Assembly (NCBI GenBank): GCA_012519565.1
Contig: JAAYPX010000231.1
Location: 1 to 34,007, forward strand
Source of the DNA: Clostridiales bacterium
GTDB lineage: Bacteria; Bacillota; Clostridia; Lachnospirales; Lachnospiraceae
Length of the DNA: 34,007 bases
Reading direction: 5' to 3'
Below the pieces are notes generated by a model. That model did no database searches. It worked only from the letters and a program-made list of their open reading frames with translations, and had not been told where the DNA came from. A program made the translations under genes and the position numbers. Below are positions 7,176 through 14,315 of this stretch, one piece after another (within the stretch, counting starts at the first letter, position 1; each line of letters opens with the position of its first letter).

Positions 7176-8561
7176 TTAGTATATAATAGCCTGTTCTACT
7201 GCCTTACTTCCATCCAGTGCTATATGATCATATTGAGCCAAGCCATTGGAGGTGTTTTTCTTAACAATATAATAATCTAAGCCTTCATATAGTATCTCTA
7301 TTCTCTTAAAGACTGCATAACCAGTATTGACATTATAGACGCCTAGCAGACTACTTTTATTACGGATTTCAAATCGTTTATCATCCTGGGTAGAGAAAAT
7401 CCAATCCCCGGGATTAAAAAGCCTAGCATCTACATAAGCATATGTATCGTCCTTATAATATATATCGGTCGGAACAAAGATATAGCTAACTTCACCAGTT
7501 CTATCATCGAAGGTTCCTAAGGACAAACCAATATTATTACTATCGCCACCTTCAGTAAAAAATTCTAAAGGTACAAGATAAAAGTCTTTTTCTACAATGG
7601 CACTTTTGGGGATCTTTAATCCTTCTTCTTTCTGTATATTTAACTCTATATCTAAATACCGTTCATTGATATACTTTGCCATATTTTTATCCATATCTAA
7701 TCTGGCAAAATAATCGGAGCCTTTTTTAAGGAAGCTTAGGTCTGCTGTAATTGTAAAATCATCTTTCAATACAGTAAAACTAATTCTATCTTTATCATGA
7801 ATCATCTCATATAATTCATCAGTCAAAGGAACTACTATGGACCATAATTCCGATGTTATTATTTTATAAACTGGACTTTGAGCAGTGACCATATCTGATA
7901 TTCTCAGGCTTGTCCTTTGATAATTTTCCTGGTTAAACATATCAATCGTTACATGATCAGGTTTAACATCTTCAAAGGAATCAATATAATATGTAACTAT
8001 TCCACTTTTATTAGTGGATACCAATTGATAAGCATAAGATAGGCCAGTCTCATCCTGTATTGCTTGACCGTAGCGCATCATAGATTTGCTTACTATATCT
8101 ATAGCAGTACTTTCTATATTCTCTTTAAAAGAATATACCTTAGTATAATTATCATTGGAAAATGATTTTATAAATCCTCTTATCTCATGCTTAACTTCAT
8201 CAATATCTGCATCAGTAATATCAAGAGAATTATCCGATGCCTTTAATATATCAAAAATCTCTCTGTTATCATCAATTGAATATATGGCAGCATTCTTTGC
8301 AACCCTGGATCCGTCTTTTTGATGATAGGATATGTACCCTGCCTTATTGGTGTATGCAACTTCCTCTTCTCTTAAAATCAATCCTGTTAAATTGTTATCT
8401 ATGGCATTGGTTCCTGCTTGTACTTCATAAATAGTAATATGTTCTTTGGTAAGATAAATATAAACGTTGATAGCTATATAAACTAATATAATTATAAAAA
8501 TAATAATACCGATATTAATATTCCTACGCCTTCTGAATTTAACAACTTTATTATTGCTCAA
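7176..8561 (-). CDS. HlyD-like membrane-anchored protein upstream of the sepF cluster
   Basis: The 461-residue protein has a basic N-terminus (KFRRRR), one transmembrane segment (about residues 15-37) and a long external part. The start of that part resembles the biotinyl-lipoyl-like fold of HlyD membrane-fusion proteins (TGLILREEEVAYTNKAGYISYHQKDGSRV, about 60-90). No ABC transporter or outer partner is encoded nearby. Its fixed position before yggS-sepF suggests a link to the division cluster rather than export, but this is inference. The start is TTG at 8559-8561, with AGGGGG seven bases upstream; no ATG is near. A promoter-like TTTAAA-17-TATAAT precedes it. Confidence 0.7.
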   Translation of the reverse strand: MSNNKVVKFRRRRNINIGIIIFIIILVYIAINVYIYLTKEHITIYEVQAGTNAIDNNLTGLILREEEVAYTNKAGYISYHQKDGSRVAKNAAIYSIDDNREIFDILKASDNSLDITDADIDEVKHEIRGFIKSFSNDNYTKVYSFKENIESTAIDIVSKSMMRYGQAIQDETGLSYAYQLVSTNKSGIVTYYIDSFEDVKPDHVTIDMFNQENYQRTSLRISDMVTAQSPVYKIITSELWSIVVPLTDELYEMIHDKDRISFTVLKDDFTITADLSFLKKGSDYFARLDMDKNMAKYINERYLDIELNIQKEEGLKIPKSAIVEKDFYLVPLEFFTEGGDSNNIGLSLGTFDDRTGEVSYIFVPTDIYYKDDTYAYVDARLFNPGDWIFSTQDDKRFEIRNKSSLLGVYNVNTGYAVFKRIEILYEGLDYYIVKKNTSNGLAQYDHIALDGSKAVEQAIIY

Positions 8562-8591
8562 ATCTTCGCCCCCTATTCGGTATTCCTATAT

Positions 8592-8620
8592 ATTATACTT
8601 ACTTTTAATGAATTTTTAAA
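8592..8620 (-). promoter_or_regulatory. σA-like promoter for the hlyD-like/yggS/sepF cluster
   Basis: On the minus strand TTTAAA (8615-8620), a 17-base spacer and a perfect TATAAT (8592-8597) lie about 30 bases before the TTG start at 8561. The -35 is weak (four of six matches). The rest of the 230-base divergent region 8562-8791 holds only the promoter for the rightward gene. Confidence 0.5.
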
Positions 8621-8700
8621 CCCCTAATTAATTAATTTAAAGATCAACACATTTATTTGTCCTCACCTTATGTATAATAACGAAAAAAAAGGTAATTCTA

Positions 8701-8729
8701 TTAACAGAAACATCTCTTAAAATTATATA
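8701..8729 (+). promoter_or_regulatory. Possible promoter of the DUF378 gene
   Basis: TTAACA (8701-8706), a 17-base spacer and TATATA (8724-8729) precede the rightward gene by about 60 bases. A repeated AAAGGTAATTsTAT motif flanks it, at about 8687 and 8733. The fit to consensus is moderate. Confidence 0.35.
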
Positions 8730-8791
8730 AATAAAGGTAATTGTATATTTTGAGAGCTTCTAATGCAACCTAAGTTAAAGGAGGGATTCTA

Positions 8792-8989
8792 TTGAAAACT
8801 TTAGATTATATTGCGCTTATACTAGTGGTTATAGGTGCTATTAATTGGGCTTTAATCGGATTTTTTAGATTTGATTTAGTAGCCGTAATATTTGGCGATA
8901 TGACCATGATTTCCAGAATAATTTACTCTTTAGTAGGTATAGCAGGTTTATACTCCCTAAGCTTTTTTGGAAGAATTAGAAATGACTAA
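8792..8989 (+). CDS. DUF378 small membrane protein
   Basis: A 65-residue membrane protein of the DUF378 family, function unknown. It shows two hydrophobic segments (about residues 5-26 and 41-60), and the segment VIGAINWALIGFFRFDLVAVIFG is typical of the family. The start is TTG at 8792: AAAGGAGGG lies seven bases upstream and no ATG is near. This is the only rightward gene in the window. It has its own candidate promoter and a strong terminator at 9011-9048, so it is a single-gene unit inserted between the division cluster and the orphan P-loop gene. Confidence 0.8.
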   Translation: MKTLDYIALILVVIGAINWALIGFFRFDLVAVIFGDMTMISRIIYSLVGIAGLYSLSFFGRIRND

Positions 8990-9010
8990 TACTATTATAC
9001 TTAATTTAAG

Positions 9011-9048
9011 AAACCCCACCTAGGCATTATGCTTAAAGGTGGGGTTTT
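9011..9048 (+). terminator. Rho-independent terminator of the DUF378 gene
   Basis: AAACCCCACCT (9011-9021) pairs perfectly with AGGTGGGGTTT (9037-9047), an 11-bp GC-rich stem with a 15-base loop ending in TTTT. It lies about 20 bases after the stop codon. Confidence 0.9.
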
Positions 9049-9204
9049 ATATTAATTTAAATAATTTCAAATTTATAAGAGCTATACCAATAGTATATCA
9101 ACAATTATAAAGTATAATTAGAATATATAGTATAACATTTTAATTATAATCTATATATTAAATCTTATAATTATACATTAATCATATTTTTCAACATTAA
9201 ATTC

Positions 9205-9226
9205 AGCATTATATCTTTATAATGCT
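9205..9226 (-). repeat. Hairpin spanning the stop codon of the orphan P-loop gene
   Basis: AGCATTATA (9205-9213) and TATAATGCT (9218-9226) form a perfect 9-bp stem with a four-base loop. The stop codon TAA (9217-9219) lies inside it. No T-run follows on the minus strand, so it is a poor intrinsic terminator. The 150 bases beyond (9049-9204) are extremely AT-rich and hold no gene that I can see. Confidence 0.6.
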
Positions 9227-9636
9227 TCAATTACATACTTCTTTGCGTCATCAGGGAGTTGATTATAATTCATTGACATACTGAGAATAAGATCTACTTT
9301 ATATTGTTCGGAGATTTTCTCCATTTTTTCCAGTACATATTTAAGATTATCTTCTGTAACAAATGCAATTGTTAAGAAACTGTCCAGATAAACAGATTGT
9401 ATATCGTTGTCACGAGAGAAAATACCACAGATAAAACCAAGAAACTCACTTTGATTTTCTACTAAATGCTTTCGAACATTAATTAAGCGTATCCTATTGC
9501 TTAATTCATACATATGTTTGTTGCTTTTGTCAAGATAAACAATGTTTCCTTTAGCAGATATTATTTCTGAATTGGCTTTTTCGATAAGTATTTTTGACTT
9601 GCCTTTACCCTTTTCGCCTACAATTATCTGTATCAT
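9217..9636 (-). CDS. Small P-loop ATP-binding protein, function unknown
   Basis: A 139-residue protein that begins almost at once with a Walker A motif, GEKGKGKS (residues 8-15). A hydrophobic strand ending in Asp (SVYLDSF, about 80-86) could be Walker B, and a second strand (VDLILSMSMN, about 114-123) fits the end of a minimal RecA-like core. There is no DNA-binding, membrane or partner domain. Proteins like this are sometimes labelled PilT-like or simply ATP-binding; I see no pilus gene nearby and assign no function. AAGGAGG lies eight bases or so before the ATG, and the gene has its own promoter (9720-9748). It is a monocistronic unit. Confidence 0.7.
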   Translation of the reverse strand: MIQIIVGEKGKGKSKILIEKANSEIISAKGNIVYLDKSNKHMYELSNRIRLINVRKHLVENQSEFLGFICGIFSRDNDIQSVYLDSFLTIAFVTEDNLKYVLEKMEKISEQYKVDLILSMSMNYNQLPDDAKKYVIEAL

Positions 9637-9719
9637 TGTAATCTCCTCCTTATGATGGACGCAACGAATGGCTGTGCGGTACCAATATTTTATTGTTAAT
9701 AATTTATTTCTATATACTA

Positions 9720-9748
9720 ATTATAGTATAATCAATAATTAAAAACAA
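9720..9748 (-). promoter_or_regulatory. σA-like promoter of the orphan P-loop gene
   Basis: TTGTTT (9743-9748), a 17-base spacer and a perfect TATAAT (9720-9725) on the minus strand, with the start codon about 84 bases downstream. The rest of 9637-9820 is AT-rich without another recognisable signal. Confidence 0.5.
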
Positions 9749-9820
9749 CTATAAATGTGTAAATTAATTAGATAAATTATTATATATTATCTACAAATTT
9801 ATATTATTAAACCGTTTCAC

Positions 9821-10798
9821 CTAATCTGTCACAATATAAGTAAACAAATGATGCATTTGAGAATACAATTCATCACCATTTGTAGCCTTTAATATAACCA
9901 TTATATATTCATTTCCATCATGGGTCTTTACCAATAAAAAGGAACAGCTTCCCGCTTTAGAAGTACTCCCAGTCATCCCCCCTAAAATATTTATGCCTTC
10001 AGGATGTTCCATATTCCCCTTAAGATAAAGATTACTGGTTGTATATGATTTTTCCTTAATATAACCATGTTTATCAGTATAACTGGCATTATAATCCCTT
10101 TTGCCAATAATTGTCAGGAAGTGATCATATTTCATCAATTCATTGATAATAAGGTAAATGTCGTATGCAGTTGAATAATGGTTGTCATCATGGAGACCAT
10201 GGGAATTGATAAAATTAGAATGTACTGCCCCTAGCCTTCTGGCTTCTTCATTCATAAGTTTTACAAATTCTTCTTCGCTCCCACTTATATGCTCAGCAAT
10301 GGCTATCCCTGCGTCATTGCCTGAGTATATAAGAAGACCATGTAAGAGGGTATCTAAGGATATTACATCCCCTTCTTGTAGTCCGCATAGCTTAACCCCT
10401 GTATAAGGAAGATGGGAGGCATTATAACTAATTGTCACTGAATCAGTTAATTCCCCATAGCGCAATGCAACCAATGCAGTCATAAGCTTAGTAAGGCTTG
10501 CGGGATAAAGTTTATCATAAATATTATCAGAATAGAGTGGAATTTGCTTGGTCTTATTTAGCAGTAAAATTGCTGCAGAATCCAATAAAGGATCATCCCC
10601 CTGATTCTCCTCCTGGCTTATCACAGTTAAATCAGTCGCAAAAAAATCATTTACACCCACCGCCAAATTGCTTCCTTGATTATAATCTGCTAATTCTAGT
10701 TCTTGAAAGGATAAAACTTCATCTGATGATTGGCTACATCCACCTAAAAGGAAAGTAACTATGATAATGCTACTTAATACCTTCTTTTTCATTTGCAT
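9821..10798 (-). CDS. Lipoprotein of the D-Ala-D-Ala carboxypeptidase (DacF-like, S11) family, altered KTG motif
   Basis: A 325-residue serine-type penicillin-binding protein homologue; active relatives trim the terminal D-Ala from peptidoglycan stem peptides. A lipoprotein signal (MKKKVLSSIIIVTFLLGGC, lipobox Cys21) predicts an anchor on the outer face of the membrane. The nucleophile motif is S101-L-T-K104 and the second motif S159-G-N161. The third motif should be KTG but reads M275-T-G277, within GGMTGSTSKAG. Lys and Met codons here differ by one base (AAG to ATG). Loss of this Lys would be expected to weaken catalysis, so it may be impaired or a penicillin-binding sensor-like protein. 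AGGAG seven bases upstream favours the first ATG. It is the last gene of the cell-shape block. Confidence 0.85.
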   Translation of the reverse strand: MQMKKKVLSSIIIVTFLLGGCSQSSDEVLSFQELELADYNQGSNLAVGVNDFFATDLTVISQEENQGDDPLLDSAAILLLNKTKQIPLYSDNIYDKLYPASLTKLMTALVALRYGELTDSVTISYNASHLPYTGVKLCGLQEGDVISLDTLLHGLLIYSGNDAGIAIAEHISGSEEEFVKLMNEEARRLGAVHSNFINSHGLHDDNHYSTAYDIYLIINELMKYDHFLTIIGKRDYNASYTDKHGYIKEKSYTTSNLYLKGNMEHPEGINILGGMTGSTSKAGSCSFLLVKTHDGNEYIMVILKATNGDELYSQMHHLFTYIVTD

Positions 10799-10871
10799 TA
10801 ATCCACTCCTACTAGTTTATTTAACTAATATACCTTTCACAATAACCCCTTTTATGCATAAACCCCTATAA

Positions 10872-11270
10872 TTATTTCTTAAATATTTCACGCCAATCTA
10901 GATCACCACGATCCATTGCTTTTATCAAAAGTTCAGCTGTTGCTAGATTCGTAGCAAAGGGAATGTTATGTTTATCACATAAGGTGAAAATATTATTTAT
11001 ATCAGGTTCGTGGGATTTTGGAGATAAGGGATCTCTTAGGAAGATCACCAAATCAATCTGGTTATGTTCTATTTGAGTGCATAATTGCTGTGCTCCACCC
11101 AAATGACCTGCTAAAAATTTATGAACATTTAAATTTGTTACTTCTTCTATTAGGCGACCGGTAGTTCCAGTTGCATATAATGTATGTTTACTTATAATAC
11201 CCCGATATGCGATGCAAAAATTTTGCATAAGCTTCTTTTTTGCATCATGGGCAATCATACCAATATTCAT
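10872..11270 (-). CDS. mgsA: Methylglyoxal synthase family protein, catalytic Asp replaced by Ala
   Basis: Methylglyoxal synthase turns dihydroxyacetone phosphate into methylglyoxal and phosphate, a bypass of lower glycolysis. I choose the ATG at 11268-11270 (132 residues), because the upstream in-frame ATG is embedded in the GGAGG that serves it. The fold markers are clear: IAHD (D9), YATGTTG phosphate loop (32-38), RDP (D80), SHEPD (H87, D90) and ATNLATAE. The motif GGDQQ, whose Asp (D71 in E. coli numbering) is the catalytic base, reads GGAQQ here (A60). The codon GCA cannot come from a single change of an Asp codon, so this is not a simple read error. The protein may be inactive or have another role. 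It lies between rodA and the carboxypeptidase gene. Confidence 0.85.
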   Translation of the reverse strand: MNIGMIAHDAKKKLMQNFCIAYRGIISKHTLYATGTTGRLIEEVTNLNVHKFLAGHLGGAQQLCTQIEHNQIDLVIFLRDPLSPKSHEPDINNIFTLCDKHNIPFATNLATAELLIKAMDRGDLDWREIFKK

Positions 11271-11359
11271 AATTACCTCCATTCCGCCGCTAAGCGCGAC
11301 TCTATATTATTACATAGATTATAACTTAATATTTTTGCATATCAATATATATGATAGAT

Positions 11360-12475
11360 TTATTTCTTTTGCTGCAATCTTATATTTAATATTATACCAA
11401 TTCCAATCATACTACTCATGAGGGAACTAAGTCCCTTACTAAGAAATGGAAGTGGTATCCCTGTATTAGGTAATATACCGGTTACCACGCCAATATTAAC
11501 AAAAACTTGGAACATGAACATAGAAGCAATTCCTACAGCTATCAACATTCCAAATCGATCTGATGCCTTTTTAGCTGTCATCAAGCATTTAAATATAATA
11601 ATACCATATAAGATTAGTAATAAACAGCATCCTATAAAACCAAATTCCTCTCCAGCTACCGAAAATATAAAGTCACTTTCGGAGATTGGAACAGAATCAT
11701 ATCCCCTTATGCCAGATGGATCACCGAATAATATCTTACCATATAACTGTCCTGATCCAATAGCTTTTCTGGCATTATCCTGCTGATACATAACAGCAGG
11801 ATAAAGTTCAGGATTAAGAATTGACAATACTCTTTGTTGCTGAGTTTTAGTAAGTAATACCTGATAATCTTGCTGAATATACCAAAACAACACAATAAAT
11901 GAAGGAACACCAATAGCTAAAATAGGTAGTATAATTTTCCAACTAAGTCCGGCTGCAAAAAACAGCATTACAAAAATAAATATAAGAACTAGACTAGTAG
12001 ATAAATCAGTCTGAGTAAGTATAAGGTAGGTTGGTATTGCCATTAAAATTGCTGAAGCAATGATAAAAAGAAGGTTATTCAGCCTATGTTTAAAGATAGT
12101 AAAAATCTTTGCCATGAATATAATCATGATTATTTTACTAAGTTCAGAAGGCTGTAAGGTAAATAAATCGAATATATTAATCCAGCGTCTGGCATAGTTT
12201 ACAACGATACCGTCCACCTTAACCCAAACTAAAAGTCCTAGATTGATAATATATAATACTATATAGAACTTTCCAATAAAGTGGTAATCAACTAAAGAGA
12301 CGAATAATACTAATAAAATTCCGCCTACTAAGCCTATAAGTTGTTCTTCAAACAACCTTTCGCCTTCTTGCTGAACCTGCTTTATTAAAAATGCCCCTAT
12401 AGAACCTAATATTAATACGACTATTATTAGTGAAAAATTATAGCGTTTTATGTCATATTCCTTGAATTTGAACAT
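11360..12475 (-). CDS. rodA: SEDS-family peptidoglycan glycosyltransferase (RodA/FtsW type)
   Basis: A polytopic membrane glycosyltransferase that polymerises lipid II in partnership with a class B PBP. The product (371 residues) shows about ten hydrophobic segments. SEDS motifs are visible: RRWINIFDLFTLQPSELSK, TQTDLSTS, then GSGQLYGK and ESDFIFSVAGEEFGF, whose Asp (D268) matches the essential SEDS aspartate. The C-terminal signature usually written LPFxSYGG/L reads LPFLSKGLSS, with Lys for Tyr. The start is the ATG at 12473-12475: AAGGA lies nine bases before it, while a TTG six bases earlier is too close. Linkage to mreBCD and PBP2 makes it the elongasome SEDS protein rather than FtsW; this is inference. 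Confidence 0.92.
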   Translation of the reverse strand: MFKFKEYDIKRYNFSLIIVVLILGSIGAFLIKQVQQEGERLFEEQLIGLVGGILLVLFVSLVDYHFIGKFYIVLYIINLGLLVWVKVDGIVVNYARRWINIFDLFTLQPSELSKIIMIIFMAKIFTIFKHRLNNLLFIIASAILMAIPTYLILTQTDLSTSLVLIFIFVMLFFAAGLSWKIILPILAIGVPSFIVLFWYIQQDYQVLLTKTQQQRVLSILNPELYPAVMYQQDNARKAIGSGQLYGKILFGDPSGIRGYDSVPISESDFIFSVAGEEFGFIGCCLLLILYGIIIFKCLMTAKKASDRFGMLIAVGIASMFMFQVFVNIGVVTGILPNTGIPLPFLSKGLSSLMSSMIGIGIILNIRLQQKK

Positions 12476-12487
12476 TATCAAACATCC

Positions 12488-12763
12488 TTACTTTTTTTGA
12501 GACTTCATATCCTTTATTGGGATATTGGCATATAAGGCTGGAACAGTCCCATTATTGGTCTCCGAATCTGTTTGGGCAATCTTAATATCAAGACCTTCCA
12601 TATCGATCTCGATATATTTAGATATTACAGCGATAATATCATTTTTTATCTGCTCCATAATCTCTGGAGAACATCCAGCTCGGTCAGATACCAGAACCAA
12701 TTTCAGTCTGTCTTTTGCTATACTGCCAGTTCCTTTTCTGCGAAAAAAATCAATCAAACTCAT
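12488..12763 (-). CDS. minE: Cell division topological specificity factor MinE
   Basis: MinE stimulates the MinD ATPase and removes MinCD from the membrane, allowing pole-to-pole oscillation in species that have it. The 91-residue length is normal. The N-terminus SLIDFFRRKGTGSIAKDRLKLVLVSDRAG carries the membrane-targeting and MinD-binding segment, and IAVISKYIEID matches the core of the topological-specificity domain. The ribosome binding site AGGAGG overlaps the minD stop codon, which suggests translational coupling. With minC and minD it forms a complete Min system. Confidence 0.96.
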   Translation of the reverse strand: MSLIDFFRRKGTGSIAKDRLKLVLVSDRAGCSPEIMEQIKNDIIAVISKYIEIDMEGLDIKIAQTDSETNNGTVPALYANIPIKDMKSQKK

Positions 12764-12774
12764 TATACTACCTC

Positions 12775-13566
12775 CTAGTTCTTCCTTCGTTTACCAAACA
12801 ACTTGCCCAAAAACCCATTTCTTTCATTTAAGTCTAGAAAAGGAACATCTTCACCGATAATTCTTCTAGCAATATTCATATAAGCCCGTCCGGCTACAGA
12901 ATCAGATCCCACTAAGGGTTCACCTTGATTGGTGGATATAACGATGTTTTCATCATCAGGAACAATGCCAATGACATCAACTGCTAATATTTCACTAACA
13001 TCTTCACTGGACATCATATCTCCCCGTTTTACCATATCCATTCTAAGACGATTTACAATTAAATGGGTTTGATCCATCTCATTAGCTTCTAATAAGCCAA
13101 TGATTCTGTCTGCATCTCTTACTGCTGAAACTTCTGGGGTAGTAACAACTAATGCCCTGTCAGCCCCTGCAATAGCATTCATAAAACCTTGTTCTATACC
13201 GGCTGGACAGTCCATTAATATGTAATCAAATTCTTCTCTTAACTCATCAGCTAATTTTTGCATTTGCTCCGGTGTTACTGCAGATTTATCCCTGGTTTGT
13301 GCTGATGGCAATAAGTACAAATTAGGATATCGTTTATCTTTAATTAATGCATTGCGTATTCTGCAGGTTCCTTCTATTACATCAACCAGATTGTATACGA
13401 TACGATTTTCCAAGCCCATTACCACATCTAAATTTCTTAAGCCTATATCTGTATCGATTAATACTACCTTCTTTTCTAACATAGCTAATCCTGTGCCAAT
13501 ATTTGCTGTGGAAGTTGTTTTTCCAACCCCACCTTTACCTGATGTCACTACTATTACTTCACCCAT
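12775..13566 (-). CDS. minD: Septum-site determining ATPase MinD
   Basis: MinD is the membrane-binding ATPase that recruits MinC and responds to MinE. The 263-residue protein has the deviant Walker A motif SGKGGVGKT (residues 9-17) with both signature lysines K11 and K16, LIDTDIGLRNLDVVMGLENR, and DYILMDCPAGIE as the Walker B region. The C-terminus GFLGKLFGKRRKN is a basic amphipathic membrane-targeting helix. GGAGG precedes the ATG. It lies 53 bases after minC and 11 before minE. Confidence 0.97.
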   Translation of the reverse strand: MGEVIVVTSGKGGVGKTTSTANIGTGLAMLEKKVVLIDTDIGLRNLDVVMGLENRIVYNLVDVIEGTCRIRNALIKDKRYPNLYLLPSAQTRDKSAVTPEQMQKLADELREEFDYILMDCPAGIEQGFMNAIAGADRALVVTTPEVSAVRDADRIIGLLEANEMDQTHLIVNRLRMDMVKRGDMMSSEDVSEILAVDVIGIVPDDENIVISTNQGEPLVGSDSVAGRAYMNIARRIIGEDVPFLDLNERNGFLGKLFGKRRKN

Positions 13567-13619
13567 ACTATTCCTCCATTCTTTAGGAAATATCTCTATT
13601 AAATTTTTTAATATTATTC

Positions 13620-14285
13620 TTATAAATTAATATCATTTAATACTTTTTTATTAAGTGGCTCAATATAAATATTGCCATCTTCTAGAAAAGCAATCTTTGC
13701 TTCAGCAGATTTTTCTTTAACTGGCTTATCTGGAGACCTTGCTATGGTATCAGCTATCCGAATTTGTGTAGGTTGCATGTCTAAGGCAACAACAAATGAA
13801 TTGGAATTACCGGCTGCCCCTGCAAAGGCAGTACCTTTTAGGGCACCTAATACTACAATATTTCCTTTCGAAACTACCCTTGCACCCACATTAACATCAC
13901 CAATGATAACAACACTGTTTTCAAATTCCACAGATGCCCCTGATCTTAAAATGCCCTTATAGAATTGCCCAGTGTTATTGGACAATTCCATTAATTTCTG
14001 TTCCAGGCTCTTCTTAAAAGTCTTCTCCCTTTCAGCATCATTATCAATAACACAAACAATCTTCATATCTGAATTGGCATGGATAGTGTCAATAATCTCT
14101 CTAATTTCATCATCATTAAGATTACGACCTTCAAAACTAATTGCCATCTTGGCGTCCCCAAAAAACTTACTGGACTCTTGAAATTTATCTGCAATTTGAA
14201 CTTTTAAATCTTCAAAATCTGCATCAGGATTTAAGACAACTACTATCCCATATTTATTTCCTTTTATAACAACCGAATTATTCAT
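13620..14285 (-). CDS. minC: Septum-site determining protein MinC
   Basis: MinC blocks FtsZ assembly away from mid-cell. In this 221-residue protein the N-terminal domain (about 1-105) is the FtsZ-directed part. The C-terminal part (about 110-200) is the glycine-rich right-handed β-helix, with VIIGDVNVGARVVSKGNIVVLG followed by GTAFAG. It lies between the PBP2 gene and minD with short gaps, and AAGGAG precedes the ATG. Together with minDE directly after mre/PBP2 genes, it indicates that division-site placement and elongation genes share a transcript. Confidence 0.95.
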   Translation of the reverse strand: MNNSVVIKGNKYGIVVVLNPDADFEDLKVQIADKFQESSKFFGDAKMAISFEGRNLNDDEIREIIDTIHANSDMKIVCVIDNDAEREKTFKKSLEQKLMELSNNTGQFYKGILRSGASVEFENSVVIIGDVNVGARVVSKGNIVVLGALKGTAFAGAAGNSNSFVVALDMQPTQIRIADTIARSPDKPVKEKSAEAKIAFLEDGNIYIEPLNKKVLNDINL

Positions 14286-14315
14286 AAATACTCCTTAAAG
14301 ATATTAATAGTAAAT

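Noticed and set aside
9637-9820. Very AT-rich gap as a possible replication origin or mobile-element scar
   Set aside because: No DnaA-box cluster, terminal repeats or target duplication could be seen; a simple promoter explains it.
11418-11786. 122-codon plus-strand ORF antisense to the SEDS gene
   Set aside because: The opposite strand has clear SEDS motifs; this frame is a shadow.
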